Part shown: positions 27,641-35,704 of the stretch, in pieces
Layout: every line of letters starts with the position of its first letter
How positions within the stretch are numbered: position 1 is the first letter of the stretch
Origin: Flavobacterium hiemivividum
GTDB lineage: Bacteria > Bacteroidota > Bacteroidia > Flavobacteriales > Flavobacteriaceae
Assembly (NCBI RefSeq): GCF_004349145.1
Contig: NZ_SMFO01000010.1
Location: forward strand, 62,001-126,000
DNA length: 64,000 nt
Direction of reading: 5' to 3'
The notes under the pieces: generated by a model
The model's database searches: none
Seen by the model: only the letters and a program-made list of their open reading frames with translations
Told to the model about the DNA's origin: nothing
Made by a program: the position numbers and the translations under genes

Positions 27641-29356
27641 ATGCAGTTATTCGATTGGATTGTTCTTATAGGAACCTTGCTTTTTATTGTAATTTACGGT
27701 GCTTGGAAAACAAAAGGAAGTAAAAACGTTGAGGACTTTATTCTAGGTGGTAACGAAACCCCTTGGTACACTGTTGGGCTTTCTGTAATGGCAACCCAGG
27801 CCAGCGCCATCACCTTTCTATCTACTCCGGGCCAGGCTTATCACGATGGAATGGGATTTTTGCAGTTTTATTTTGGATTGCCTATTGCTATGATTGTTAT
27901 TTGTTTAACTTTTATTCCAATATATCACAAATACAAGGTTTACACCGCTTATGAATACCTCGAGAAAAGATTTGATTTAAAAACGCGTTCGCTTGCGGCG
28001 ATACTTTTTCTATTTCAACGTGGGTTAGGAACTGGACTGACCATTTATGCGCCAGCAATTATACTATCAGCTATTCTGGGATGGAATCTTACGTACATGA
28101 ACATTGTTATCGGTGTGCTCGTGATTGTCTATACCTTTTCTGGTGGTACGAAAGCAGTGAATGTTACCCAAAAGCAACAAATGTTCGTGATCATGTCGGG
28201 GATGTTTATTACCTTTTTTCTGATTTTACATTTCTTACCAAATGAAATGACTTTTAGTAATGCTTTGCATATCGCTGGTGCAAATGATAAAATGAATATC
28301 GTCAGTTTTTCTACAGATCCAGAAGATAAATATACTTTTTGGAGCGGAATCACAGGTGGTTTTTTCTTGGCTTTAGCCTATTTCGGGACAGATCAATCGC
28401 AGGTGGGACGTTATTTATCTGGAAAATCTGTTCGTGAGAGTCAAATGGGATTAATTATGAATGGCCTTTTAAAAGTGCCTATGCAGTTCTTTATTCTATT
28501 AACTGGAGTTATGGTTTTTGTTTTTTTCCAATTTAACCCAGTACCTTTAAATTTCAATCCAAATAATAGAGTTAACGTTGATAAATCACAATATAAAGAT
28601 GAATATCATGCTTTAGAGAAGAAACTAGAGGCACTTTCAGAAGATAAAAAAGTGATAAACTTACTCTATATAGATCAACTGAATCAAGATTATGACAATC
28701 CAATTCTACGAAAGGAATTAGTCGCATTATCTACAAAAGAAAAAGAGCTACGAGATCATGCTAAGGAAATTATCTTAAAAGCTGATAGTAGCAGTGAAAC
28801 AAATGATAAAGACTATGTGTTTTTCCACTTTATCTTAAATTACCTACCTAAAGGACTCATCGGACTTCTATTGGCTGTAATCATGTCGGCTGCCATGTCC
28901 TCGACCGCTTCTGGACTTAATGCATTGGCCTCGACTACAGCGATTGATATTTACAAACGTAATTTAAAAGTAAAAAAATCAGATCGACATTATCTTAATG
29001 CAACTAAGTTCTTCACCTTATTTTGGGGAATTATCGCCATCTTATTTGCCTGTATTGGTACCTTATTCGAAAATTTAATCCAGTTGGTAAATATTATTGG
29101 CTCCATTTTCTACGGGACTGTACTTGGGATTTTCTTAGTAGGGTTTTATATCAAATTCGTAAAAGCTAGGGCTATCTTTTATAGTGCATTAATCAGTCAA
29201 ATTACGATTTTCATCATCTACTATTATGCGATTTACATTTATCCAAGTGGCGAAGAAAAACTAGGTTATTTATGGCTAAACTTCATAGGTGCGATGCTTA
29301 CCATTGTACTTTCTTCGTTATTGCAGTCGACTGTATTTAGAAAAGAAAAAGCTTAA
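27641..29356 (+). CDS. Sodium:solute symporter (SSS/SLC5 family)
   Basis: This is a 571-residue inner-membrane Na+-coupled transporter with about 13 helices. Early motifs are GGNETPWYTVGLSVMATQAS (30-49, with the family's S-x-M-A-T-Q-A-S) and the QRGLGTGLTIYAPA helix (about 126-139). Late motifs are the Na+-site-like SAAMSSTASGLNALAST (about 417-433). A soluble, charged insertion lies between helices at about 305-390. Its position next to a secreted PIG-L deacetylase suggests uptake of an amino-sugar or related product; this is inference. Confidence 0.87.
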   Translation: MQLFDWIVLIGTLLFIVIYGAWKTKGSKNVEDFILGGNETPWYTVGLSVMATQASAITFLSTPGQAYHDGMGFLQFYFGLPIAMIVICLTFIPIYHKYKVYTAYEYLEKRFDLKTRSLAAILFLFQRGLGTGLTIYAPAIILSAILGWNLTYMNIVIGVLVIVYTFSGGTKAVNVTQKQQMFVIMSGMFITFFLILHFLPNEMTFSNALHIAGANDKMNIVSFSTDPEDKYTFWSGITGGFFLALAYFGTDQSQVGRYLSGKSVRESQMGLIMNGLLKVPMQFFILLTGVMVFVFFQFNPVPLNFNPNNRVNVDKSQYKDEYHALEKKLEALSEDKKVINLLYIDQLNQDYDNPILRKELVALSTKEKELRDHAKEIILKADSSSETNDKDYVFFHFILNYLPKGLIGLLLAVIMSAAMSSTASGLNALASTTAIDIYKRNLKVKKSDRHYLNATKFFTLFWGIIAILFACIGTLFENLIQLVNIIGSIFYGTVLGIFLVGFYIKFVKARAIFYSALISQITIFIIYYYAIYIYPSGEEKLGYLWLNFIGAMLTIVLSSLLQSTVFRKEKA

Positions 29357-29378
29357 TATAATATTAGAATTACTAATA

Positions 29379-29416
29379 CAAAAACGCTCCTGATAACGAT
29401 TGGGAGCGTTTTTGTA
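29379..29416 (+). terminator. Rho-independent terminator after the symporter
   Basis: ACAAAAACGCTCC pairs with GGGAGCGTTTTTGT over an 11-base loop; a T-run is built into the 3' arm. Confidence 0.88.
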
Positions 29417-29512
29417 TTAATAGAATTAATAGTTTTTTTTTTATCTAGTGATGTGTCTAAAATATCTACAAGGTCTAAAGCCATAGCTATAAGACTGATT
29501 TTACACCAAAGA

Positions 29513-29552
29513 AAAATCCCGTCTCACTTTAATTGTCGAGACGGGATTTTTT
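29513..29552 (-). terminator. Terminator of the DUF2911 gene
   Basis: AAATCCCGTCTC pairs with GAGACGGGATTT over a 12-base loop. It lies 20-60 bp beyond the minus-strand stop at 29572 and reads into T on that strand. Confidence 0.85.
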
Positions 29553-29571
29553 ATAATAAAGGAGAAACTTT

Positions 29572-30414
29572 TTATTTACTCCACTCAGAAATACTGTCCT
29601 TATTCATTTTTACATAATCTTGATTTCCAGCAGATTCAGAAGCAGCAAGTGATAATTTAGCTGTTTCAATAGCCGCTTTTTTATCTCCTTGTTTCGCTTC
29701 AATCAAAGACTTCAACCTCAAATAATAGAAAGGTTTGTTCTCAGTAGCTTCAAGTGCCTTATCGATATATGATTTTGCTTTATTTACATCTAGATTAGCT
29801 AAGTAATAATATTGAGCTGAAGCAAAGTAATCTCCGTTAGATGGACCCGCCATTGTTTTATTGATACTTTCAATTGCCATTTTTTTAGTAGGTACTTCAA
29901 ATTTTAAAGCAGCATAGGAGTTCTCCCAATAGATTTCTAAATACGCAAAATCAGTATCGATACGGCTAATTCCAATGGTAAGTGTTTCTACCGGTTTAGA
30001 CAAAGCTTCTTCTTTTACTGTTGTTCTTAAGGCAACATTTTCTTCTTTAAAATCCGCTGGTGTTCCCCAATTATCAGTTGTTTTGTAGAAAATTACTTCC
30101 CAGCTTTGAATATTTGGAACGGTATATAAAGCGTACTTTCCTTTTGCCAAGGTTTTACCACCAATAACCACATCATCACTAAAAGAAATTATCGTATTTT
30201 GGTTCGCTCCGGTTCTCCAAAGTTTCCCAAAAGGAACTAAATTACCAAAAACCGCTCTTCCTCTTGCCGAAGGTCGAGAATACACAATTTCCACATCTGT
30301 AAGACCTACAACCTGATTTATGGTCGTCTTCGGGCTTGACTCTGGTGTTCTTACCTGAGCTTCAATGGTAAAATTTGCAATAATAATTGCTACTAAAATA
30401 AGAAAGTTCTTCAT
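29572..30414 (-). CDS. DUF2911 secreted protein with TPR-like C-terminus
   Basis: This is a 280-residue exported protein. The start at 30414 was chosen (MKNFLILVAIIIANFTIEAQ), giving a signal ending in EAQ; the frame extends eight codons upstream (to 30438) with a basic stretch. The DUF2911 domain spans about 30-170. It starts R-x-S-P-K-x-x-x-x-Q-x-V-G-L-x-D-V-x-I-x-Y-S-R-P-x-A-R-G-R and includes VPFGKLWRTGANQNTIISFS and GKYALYTVPN. The last 90 residues are helical and look like TPR repeats. The role is unknown. Confidence 0.82.
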   Translation of the reverse strand: MKNFLILVAIIIANFTIEAQVRTPESSPKTTINQVVGLTDVEIVYSRPSARGRAVFGNLVPFGKLWRTGANQNTIISFSDDVVIGGKTLAKGKYALYTVPNIQSWEVIFYKTTDNWGTPADFKEENVALRTTVKEEALSKPVETLTIGISRIDTDFAYLEIYWENSYAALKFEVPTKKMAIESINKTMAGPSNGDYFASAQYYYLANLDVNKAKSYIDKALEATENKPFYYLRLKSLIEAKQGDKKAAIETAKLSLAASESAGNQDYVKMNKDSISEWSK

Positions 30415-30488
30415 CTTGTTTTTTTTTATTTTTTTCAAATTTACAAATTACAATGCTCCTAAATGTTAATTATTTAATAAACTCAAAT

Positions 30489-31142
30489 TTAGAATTGAGC
30501 TACTTTTTCAAAATTCAATTCGTCAAAATGGTTGATGATCACGTCTGCTTCAGTTAAGTCCTGTGATTTCGAATGAATGCTATTATAACCTACACAATAA
30601 ATCCCTGCAGCTTTGGCGGCTTTAACACCGTTTGTGCTGTCTTCAATTATGATACAATTTGATTTAGGAGCAATTGATAACGATGCAGCATGCACAAATA
30701 TTGCCGGATCAGGTTTCGATCTTGGAAAATCCTCGCCACTCACGATATGTGTGAAATAGTCGTGCAACTTAAAACGCCCAAAAACACGTTCGATCGTAAC
30801 CTTTGAAGCGGAAGAAGCTAAAATTAACTGCATTCCTTTTTCGTGAAACTCTTTGATTAACTTTTCTACTCCGTCTAATAATTCTAAATCTGCTTTATTA
30901 TCAAAAGCGTCATTAAAAATAGTTCTCTTTCTCTGAATTAAATCTTCTACTTCCTGATCAATATTAAACATCAATTTCAAATTCTGAAAAACATTTCGTG
31001 TTGAACTTCCCGTAAAAGAAGTAAAAAGTTCGTCACTTACTTTAATATTCAATTCGTCAAAATGTTGAAAATAAGCATAACGGTGTACGGGTTCTGTATC
31101 GACTATTACACCATCCATGTCGAAAATTACTGTTTGTATCAT
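30489..31142 (-). CDS. HAD-superfamily hydrolase, beta-phosphoglucomutase-like
   Basis: This is a 217-residue cytoplasmic enzyme. It has motif I FDMDGVIVDTEPVHRYAY (7-24), a helical cap to about residue 85, motif II S-S-A-S-K (110-114), a lysine/proline motif FPRSKPDP (about 139-146) and motif III IIEDSTNGVKAAKAAG (about 161-176). Subfamily I-A with D-x-D-G-V-x-V-D-T-E-P suggests beta-phosphoglucomutase-like or sugar-phosphate phosphatase activity; the exact substrate cannot be read. The gene ends 50 bp before the DUF2911 start. Confidence 0.82.
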   Translation of the reverse strand: MIQTVIFDMDGVIVDTEPVHRYAYFQHFDELNIKVSDELFTSFTGSSTRNVFQNLKLMFNIDQEVEDLIQRKRTIFNDAFDNKADLELLDGVEKLIKEFHEKGMQLILASSASKVTIERVFGRFKLHDYFTHIVSGEDFPRSKPDPAIFVHAASLSIAPKSNCIIIEDSTNGVKAAKAAGIYCVGYNSIHSKSQDLTEADVIINHFDELNFEKVAQF

Positions 31143-31255
31143 TTTTTTTTGTTAGAAATTAGAATAAAGAAAATAGAATTTAGAGATTAGAATATAGAGT
31201 TTTGATTTTTAGAAACTGAACACTAAATTACTAAAAACAGAAAACTGCTCTCTAG
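31143..31255. repeat. A/G-rich degenerate repeat spacer
   Basis: This 112 bp spacer is built of shuffled copies of words such as TTAGAAATTAGAAT, AGAATTTAGAGATTAGA and AGAAACTGAACACT. The same style occurs at about 17600-17640 (CTGAAAACTGAAT words). Such degenerate spacers are common between Flavobacterium genes; no function is proposed. Confidence 0.5.
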
Positions 31256-31972
31256 TCACTCTCTTTTAAGCAAATAGCGAATCACAGTCTCTGCAGCATA
31301 CAAACCGAAAAGTCCAGGCATATAACTGTTTGTTCCGTAAAAAGATCTTTTATAATTAGAACCATCTGTCATTTTTAAACTGGCGTCATCTTGAATTTCA
31401 GAGCTGTAAACCACCTTTAATTTATCTATTTTCACTTCTTTTAATCGTCTTCGAATTGTTTTTGCCAAAAAGCAATTCACGGTCGTACTGATATCGGCTA
31501 CCTTTACTTTTGCAGCTTCCATTTTTCCACCGGCACCCATACTCGAAATGATTTTCACTCTTTTTCTTTTGGCTGCAATGATCAAATTTAGTTTAGGTGT
31601 CACACTGTCAATACAATCTAAAACATAATCAAATTCTTCAGTCACAACCTCAAACGCACGCTCTGGCGAAAGAAATTCCTCGATTCTCGTCAGTTTCAAT
31701 TCAGGATTAATATCCATTAAACGGTCTCCAACAACAGTAATTTTGGGTTGGCCCACAGTAGAATGTAAAGCTGGTAATTGTCTGTTAATATTTGTAATAT
31801 CGACTACATCTCCGTCTACGATTGTCATTGTTCCCACTCCTGCTCTAGCCAAAAACTCAGCTGCAAAAGATCCTACGCCTCCTAACCCCACAACCAATAC
31901 ATTGGCTTTTTGTAATTTTTCTAAACCTTCTTTTTTAAATAAAAGCTCTGCTCGCTCTGTCCATTCTGCCAT
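31256..31972 (-). CDS. tcdA: tRNA threonylcarbamoyladenosine dehydratase (TcdA/CsdL)
   Basis: This is a 238-residue ThiF/E1-like enzyme that uses ATP to cyclise t6A to ct6A at position 37 of ANN-decoding tRNAs. The nucleotide-binding VVGLGGVGSFAAEFLARAG lies at 26-44, DGDVVDITNINRQLPA at about 54-69, and DCIDSVTPKLNLI at about 117-129. The G-M-F-x-x-S-x-Y-M-P-x-x-x-G type ending (FYGTNSYMPGLFGLYAAE) fits TcdA better than ThiF/MoeB, and there is no rhodanese domain. It is followed by a small gap and preceded by TatD, DUF1684. Confidence 0.9.
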   Translation of the reverse strand: MAEWTERAELLFKKEGLEKLQKANVLVVGLGGVGSFAAEFLARAGVGTMTIVDGDVVDITNINRQLPALHSTVGQPKITVVGDRLMDINPELKLTRIEEFLSPERAFEVVTEEFDYVLDCIDSVTPKLNLIIAAKRKRVKIISSMGAGGKMEAAKVKVADISTTVNCFLAKTIRRRLKEVKIDKLKVVYSSEIQDDASLKMTDGSNYKRSFYGTNSYMPGLFGLYAAETVIRYLLKRE

Positions 31973-32004
31973 CTTTTTTTGTTTAAAGTTCTAAAACCTC
32001 CTCA

Positions 32005-32667
32005 TTATTCAATTTTAAAAACGTCTGCGACGTTTTTATTTATTTCTGCTTGCAATTCAGCAACTGTGCTATTCTTATAATTTGCGGCTAATTCATATAC
32101 TTCACTTATCGTTTCGTCTACAGTATCTGTTTCTAAGAAAAAACGATTATTTGGAATACTTTTAAAAACCGATTCTAATTCTGTCCCGAGACTGCGGGAA
32201 AGCAGTAAATATTTCCCAAAGGAAAGATAAAATCCGTTATCTAATAGTTGTTTGGCTATTTGCTTATTCTTTGAAAAACCGTGAATAATCATTGGAACCG
32301 AAATATTCATTTTCTTCTTAGTTTCAATTACTTCCTGAAAAGCAGCCACACAGTGTATTACCACTGGTTTATTGTATTTTTCGGCCAAAATTAATTGCTT
32401 TTCAAAAACTATTTGTTGCAATTCGAATGGGATTTGAATTCTTTTGTCTAATCCACATTCGCCAATAGCGAGACAATTTGGTTCTTGTAATTTACTTTCG
32501 ATTATGGCCAAATCAGCTTCCACTCTATCTTCAACAATATACCAAGGATGAATCCCAATGGAATAATGCGCAAGTGCAGCATCAAATTCCTGCGGATACT
32601 GGTTAACTAATTCTACAACATTAGCTTGATCTGTGAATTTATGAGTATGTAAATTAAAGAATTTCAT
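32005..32667 (-). CDS. TatD-family metal-dependent hydrolase
   Basis: This is a 220-residue TIM-barrel hydrolase. The first metal motif is degenerate (FNLHTHKF in place of D-x-H-x-H-L). IGECGLDKRIQIPFELQ (about 71-87), PVVIHCVAAFQEV (about 104-116), the IIHGF motif and FLETDTVDE (about 177-185) follow. It is shorter than the usual 250-265 aa, as often seen in Bacteroidota. TatD proteins are 3'-5' exonucleases or deoxyribonucleases. Start and DUF1684 stop overlap by one base (TAATG), so the two are co-translated. Confidence 0.85.
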   Translation of the reverse strand: MKFFNLHTHKFTDQANVVELVNQYPQEFDAALAHYSIGIHPWYIVEDRVEADLAIIESKLQEPNCLAIGECGLDKRIQIPFELQQIVFEKQLILAEKYNKPVVIHCVAAFQEVIETKKKMNISVPMIIHGFSKNKQIAKQLLDNGFYLSFGKYLLLSRSLGTELESVFKSIPNNRFFLETDTVDETISEVYELAANYKNSTVAELQAEINKNVADVFKIE

Positions 32668-33287
32668 TAATCATGGAATTTTTTAACTCCCGCTTTTATC
32701 TCGACATTCAAATCATTTTCCAGCGGTACTATCGGACAAGAATATTTGTGATTGTAGGCACAATAAGGATTGTAAGAAGTATTAAAATCAATGACAATGG
32801 TTTTTCCTTTTGGGATTTTGAAATCAATGTATTTCCCGCCGATGTAACTTTCATTACCACAAGTCAAATCTGAAAAAGGTAAAAACAAATAATCCTTATA
32901 TTCTGGCTTCTCAGAAAGCGCAATGTTTCTATAGATATTCAGTTTGAGGTTTTTTCCTTCCAAAGTAAAATGAGCTTCGCCATATTTCACATACATTGGC
33001 GTCCTTGCGCCAGTGGTTTTCATCTCAAAAGGCTTTTCTTTTTTGGTCCGAACGAATTTAGCCGTTACAAAATATTTTTCATTTGCTGGATAAAAGTCTA
33101 AGGTTTTGAATGAAGCTAAATCTTCTTCCATTAAAGGAGATGTCGCAGGATCAGCGTATTCAGAGTTAATTTGCTGCTGAAATTTGGCTACGGCAGCAGG
33201 GTCAAATTTTTTTTGGGCAAAGCCAAAATTCAATTGTATTAAAAAAACAAAAAGCAGAATAATTCTCATTTGTAGATTTTTATGCAA
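32667..33287 (-). CDS. DUF1684 secreted protein
   Basis: This is a 206-residue exported protein (signal with mature start near QKKFDPAAV). DUF1684 signature stretches are present: F-x-x-x-x-N-x-x-Y-A-D-P-x-x-S-P-L (about 35-52), then FLPFSDLTCGNESYIGGKYID and TIVIDFNTSYNPYCAYNH, the last being the conserved cysteine-containing end motif. The family is small, of unknown function. It overlaps TatD by one base. Confidence 0.85.
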   Translation of the reverse strand: MHKNLQMRIILLFVFLIQLNFGFAQKKFDPAAVAKFQQQINSEYADPATSPLMEEDLASFKTLDFYPANEKYFVTAKFVRTKKEKPFEMKTTGARTPMYVKYGEAHFTLEGKNLKLNIYRNIALSEKPEYKDYLFLPFSDLTCGNESYIGGKYIDFKIPKGKTIVIDFNTSYNPYCAYNHKYSCPIVPLENDLNVEIKAGVKKFHD

Positions 33288-33785
33288 AAATAGCTTAAAA
33301 GTTGTAAAGCCACAAAGTTTATATTTTGTCTACTAATACTGCAATTGATATTAAGGTAGCAAATATGATAATCAAAAAAAAGTTCAAAAGGAACGCGGAT
33401 CATGCGGATTAAAGGGATATACCCGGATTTACAGCAAGGGTAATCAGAGCTAATCAGTTAAAATTCGTCTAATCCGTGGTCCATTTTTATTTTAGCGCAA
33501 CTAATGAACAGGCCATAATACAATTATATTTTCGTGTAAAATCATTTCATAAAAAACTAAAAGTCCATTTTAAAATAGTCATTTCAGAAACAAAATCGAA
33601 CTATTCACACATAATCCTAGCCCAGAGCTTTCAGCCCACGGGCAGATAGCCCCGAAATTTCGAGGTCAGAATCCTTTTCATTTTTTTCGAAAAAAAAGAA
33701 AATAATGGAATCTCGACTTTTTGGTCGAGACTGGAAGTAGCTCTTTGAAAAAACATTGTAAATTTGCAGTACAGAAATTCACCTC
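33288..33785. other. 498 bp intergenic region with degenerate repeat words
   Basis: No gene is visible. The middle (about 33395-33490) has words such as ACGCGGATCATGCGGATTAA, GATTTACAGCAAGG and TCTAATCCGTGGTCC. These are of the degenerate type often found as intergenic repeat debris in Bacteroidota. A TAAATTTG -7-like box lies at 33759-33766, 20 bp before the MFS start. Confidence 0.45.
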
Positions 33786-35003
33786 ATGCTCAAAACTGCT
33801 TTTAGCCGCTACATAAATAATTACAAAGGATTTTCAAGAGAGATTTGGATTTTGACCCTAATCACTTTTATCAATCGTGCCGGTACGATGGTTTTGCCGT
33901 TTTTATCAAAATACCTAAAAGAGGATTTGAATTTCACCTACGCACAAGTGGGCTGGATCATGGTTGCTTTTGGCTTCGGATCCATGTTGGGCTCTTGGCT
34001 TGGAGGTAAATTATCAGATAAAATAGGGTTTTATAAAATAATGGTTTTCAGCTTGTTAACCAGCGGATTATTATTGTTTGCAGTACAATATGTACGTACA
34101 TTTTGGGGATTGTGTTTTGCCATGTTCTTCATTATGACCGTTGCTGATATGTTTCGCCCAGCCATGTTTGTCTCTTTGAGCACCTATGCAAAACCCGAAA
34201 ATCGTACTAGAGCACTGACTTTAGTACGCTTAGCAGTAAACTTAGGATTCACTGCGGGACCCGCTTTAGGAGGTTTGATCATCATGAATTTAGGATATAG
34301 TGGACTATTTTGGATAGACGGAACTTCCTGCATCGTATCCATTTTAATTTTTAGCCTACTTGTAAAAGAACGCAAAGTCCCAGCTGATTTAAAGGTTGCT
34401 AATAGTGAAACCGAAATACCACCCTCGGTTTTTAAAGACAAAGTTTTCTGGGTTTTTCTATTTGTGTGCTTCATTACGGCCATGCTTTTTTTCCAACTTT
34501 TCACCACTTTACCCTTGTATCACAATGAGCAATTTGGACTTAGTGAATTTCAAAGCGGACTTTTATTATCTCTAAACGGTTTGCTGATTTTCTTTCTAGA
34601 AATGCCAATTGTCAGCATTAGCCAACGAAAAAACATTGATAAACTCAAGATAATCCTGTGGGGAACCTTTCTTATGTCCATTAGTTTCTATGTTTTAATG
34701 ATCAATATCTGGGCTGGAATTTTGATAGTAAGCATCCTTTTTATCACTTTTGGAGAAATGTTCATCTTCCCGTTCTCTAATTCTTTTGCTTTAAGCAGAG
34801 CTCCAAAAGGTCACGAAGGACGCTATATGGCATTATTCACGATGAGTTTTAGTTTGGCACATATTGCGAGTTCAAAAACGGGACTTGAAATCATTGCACA
34901 CTTCGGCTATCAGACGAATTGGTTTGTAATGGGAACCTTAGGAATCCTTTCACTATCCGGTTGTATCTGGTTGCAAAAACTAGTTCGACAGGAAAAAAAT
35001 TAA
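33786..35003 (+). CDS. MFS transporter
   Basis: This is a 405-residue inner-membrane protein with about 12 helices. The MFS signature between helices 2 and 3 is GSWLGGKLSDKIGFYK (about 73-88). The drug-exporter-like helix 5 region reads RLAVNLGFTAGPALGGLIIM. A central loop at about 198-220 divides the halves. The N-terminal AFSRYINNYKGFSREIW with F-I-N-R-A-G-T-M-V is typical of Bacteroidota MFS exporters. The substrate is unknown. A terminator hairpin follows. Confidence 0.85.
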   Translation: MLKTAFSRYINNYKGFSREIWILTLITFINRAGTMVLPFLSKYLKEDLNFTYAQVGWIMVAFGFGSMLGSWLGGKLSDKIGFYKIMVFSLLTSGLLLFAVQYVRTFWGLCFAMFFIMTVADMFRPAMFVSLSTYAKPENRTRALTLVRLAVNLGFTAGPALGGLIIMNLGYSGLFWIDGTSCIVSILIFSLLVKERKVPADLKVANSETEIPPSVFKDKVFWVFLFVCFITAMLFFQLFTTLPLYHNEQFGLSEFQSGLLLSLNGLLIFFLEMPIVSISQRKNIDKLKIILWGTFLMSISFYVLMINIWAGILIVSILFITFGEMFIFPFSNSFALSRAPKGHEGRYMALFTMSFSLAHIASSKTGLEIIAHFGYQTNWFVMGTLGILSLSGCIWLQKLVRQEKN

Positions 35004-35038
35004 TCTTATAATTTTACTTTGGGCGTGACCCCATTGAG

Positions 35039-35078
35039 AAAAGGGGCTAAATAACAATGCTGTTCATTAGCCCCTTTC
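35039..35078 (+). terminator. Terminator-like hairpin after the MFS gene
   Basis: AAAGGGGCTAA pairs with TTAGCCCCTTT over a 17-base loop, about 35 bp past the stop. The T-tract is short. Confidence 0.65.
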
Positions 35079-35219
35079 CGCAATGCTGTCGGGCTATACG
35101 CGCTACTTTGGTAGCTAGCTTCTATCCCTCACGCAGACAAATTTCCATAAGAACTGTCAGTTGTTCAAGTACCTTTTTAAAGCCTAAAAATTCGATCTTT
35201 TTATAAAAAATACCTTTAA

Positions 35220-35275
35220 AACTACAATAATAGTTAAATAACTATAAAAATAGTTTGCAAACTACAAATATAGTT
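35220..35275 (+). promoter_or_regulatory. Three BlaI-type operator palindromes with 20 bp period
   Basis: Three dyads of the form AACTA-N6-TAGTT occur at 35220-35235 (AACTACAATAATAGTT), 35240-35255 (AACTATAAAAATAGTT) and 35260-35275 (AACTACAAATATAGTT). Their starts are exactly 20 bp apart, two helical turns, so three repressor dimers would bind one face. The last ends 26 bp before the blaI-like ATG. They match the CTACA/TGTAG-type sites of BlaI/MecI/CopY repressors and imply autoregulation. Confidence 0.8.
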
Positions 35276-35301
35276 GTAAGTTTGATTCAAATAAAAAAAT
35301 C

Positions 35302-35670
35302 ATGCACAAGTTAACAAACAAAGAAGAAGAAATCATGCACATTTTATGGAAGTTAGAAAAAGCTTTTGTAAAAGAAGTCATGGCTGAAATTACTGAAGAC
35401 CAACCGCATTACAATACGCTTTCGACCATTGTGCGAAACCTGGAAGAGAAAGGATATGTTTCCCATAACGCCTTTGGAAATACCCATCAATACTACCCAA
35501 TAGTGCGTATTGAAGAGTATAGAAAACGTTTTATGAATACTGCTATTGATAATTATTTCAATAGTTCCTATAAAAATATGGTATCCTTTTTTGCCAAAGA
35601 AGAAAAAATTTCAGCCAAAGAATTGCGAGAAATTTTAGCTATGATTGAAGAACCAAATACAGAAAAATAA
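35302..35670 (+). CDS. BlaI/MecI/CopY-family repressor
   Basis: This is a 122-residue winged-helix repressor. The N-terminal LTNKEEEIMHILWKLEKAFVKEV and the recognition region HYNTLSTIVRNLEEKGYVSHN (about 37-57) are typical of BlaI. The C-terminal helices (from about 75) form the dimer arm, where family members are cut by their M56 partner. It is 34 bp upstream of the M56 gene and downstream of three operator palindromes. In this phylum the pair often responds to cell-wall or copper stress rather than to beta-lactams. Confidence 0.92.
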   Translation: MHKLTNKEEEIMHILWKLEKAFVKEVMAEITEDQPHYNTLSTIVRNLEEKGYVSHNAFGNTHQYYPIVRIEEYRKRFMNTAIDNYFNSSYKNMVSFFAKEEKISAKELREILAMIEEPNTEK

Positions 35671-35704
35671 TTTGTCAAAGCGCTTTCTTTAAGAAAACTA
35701 AATT

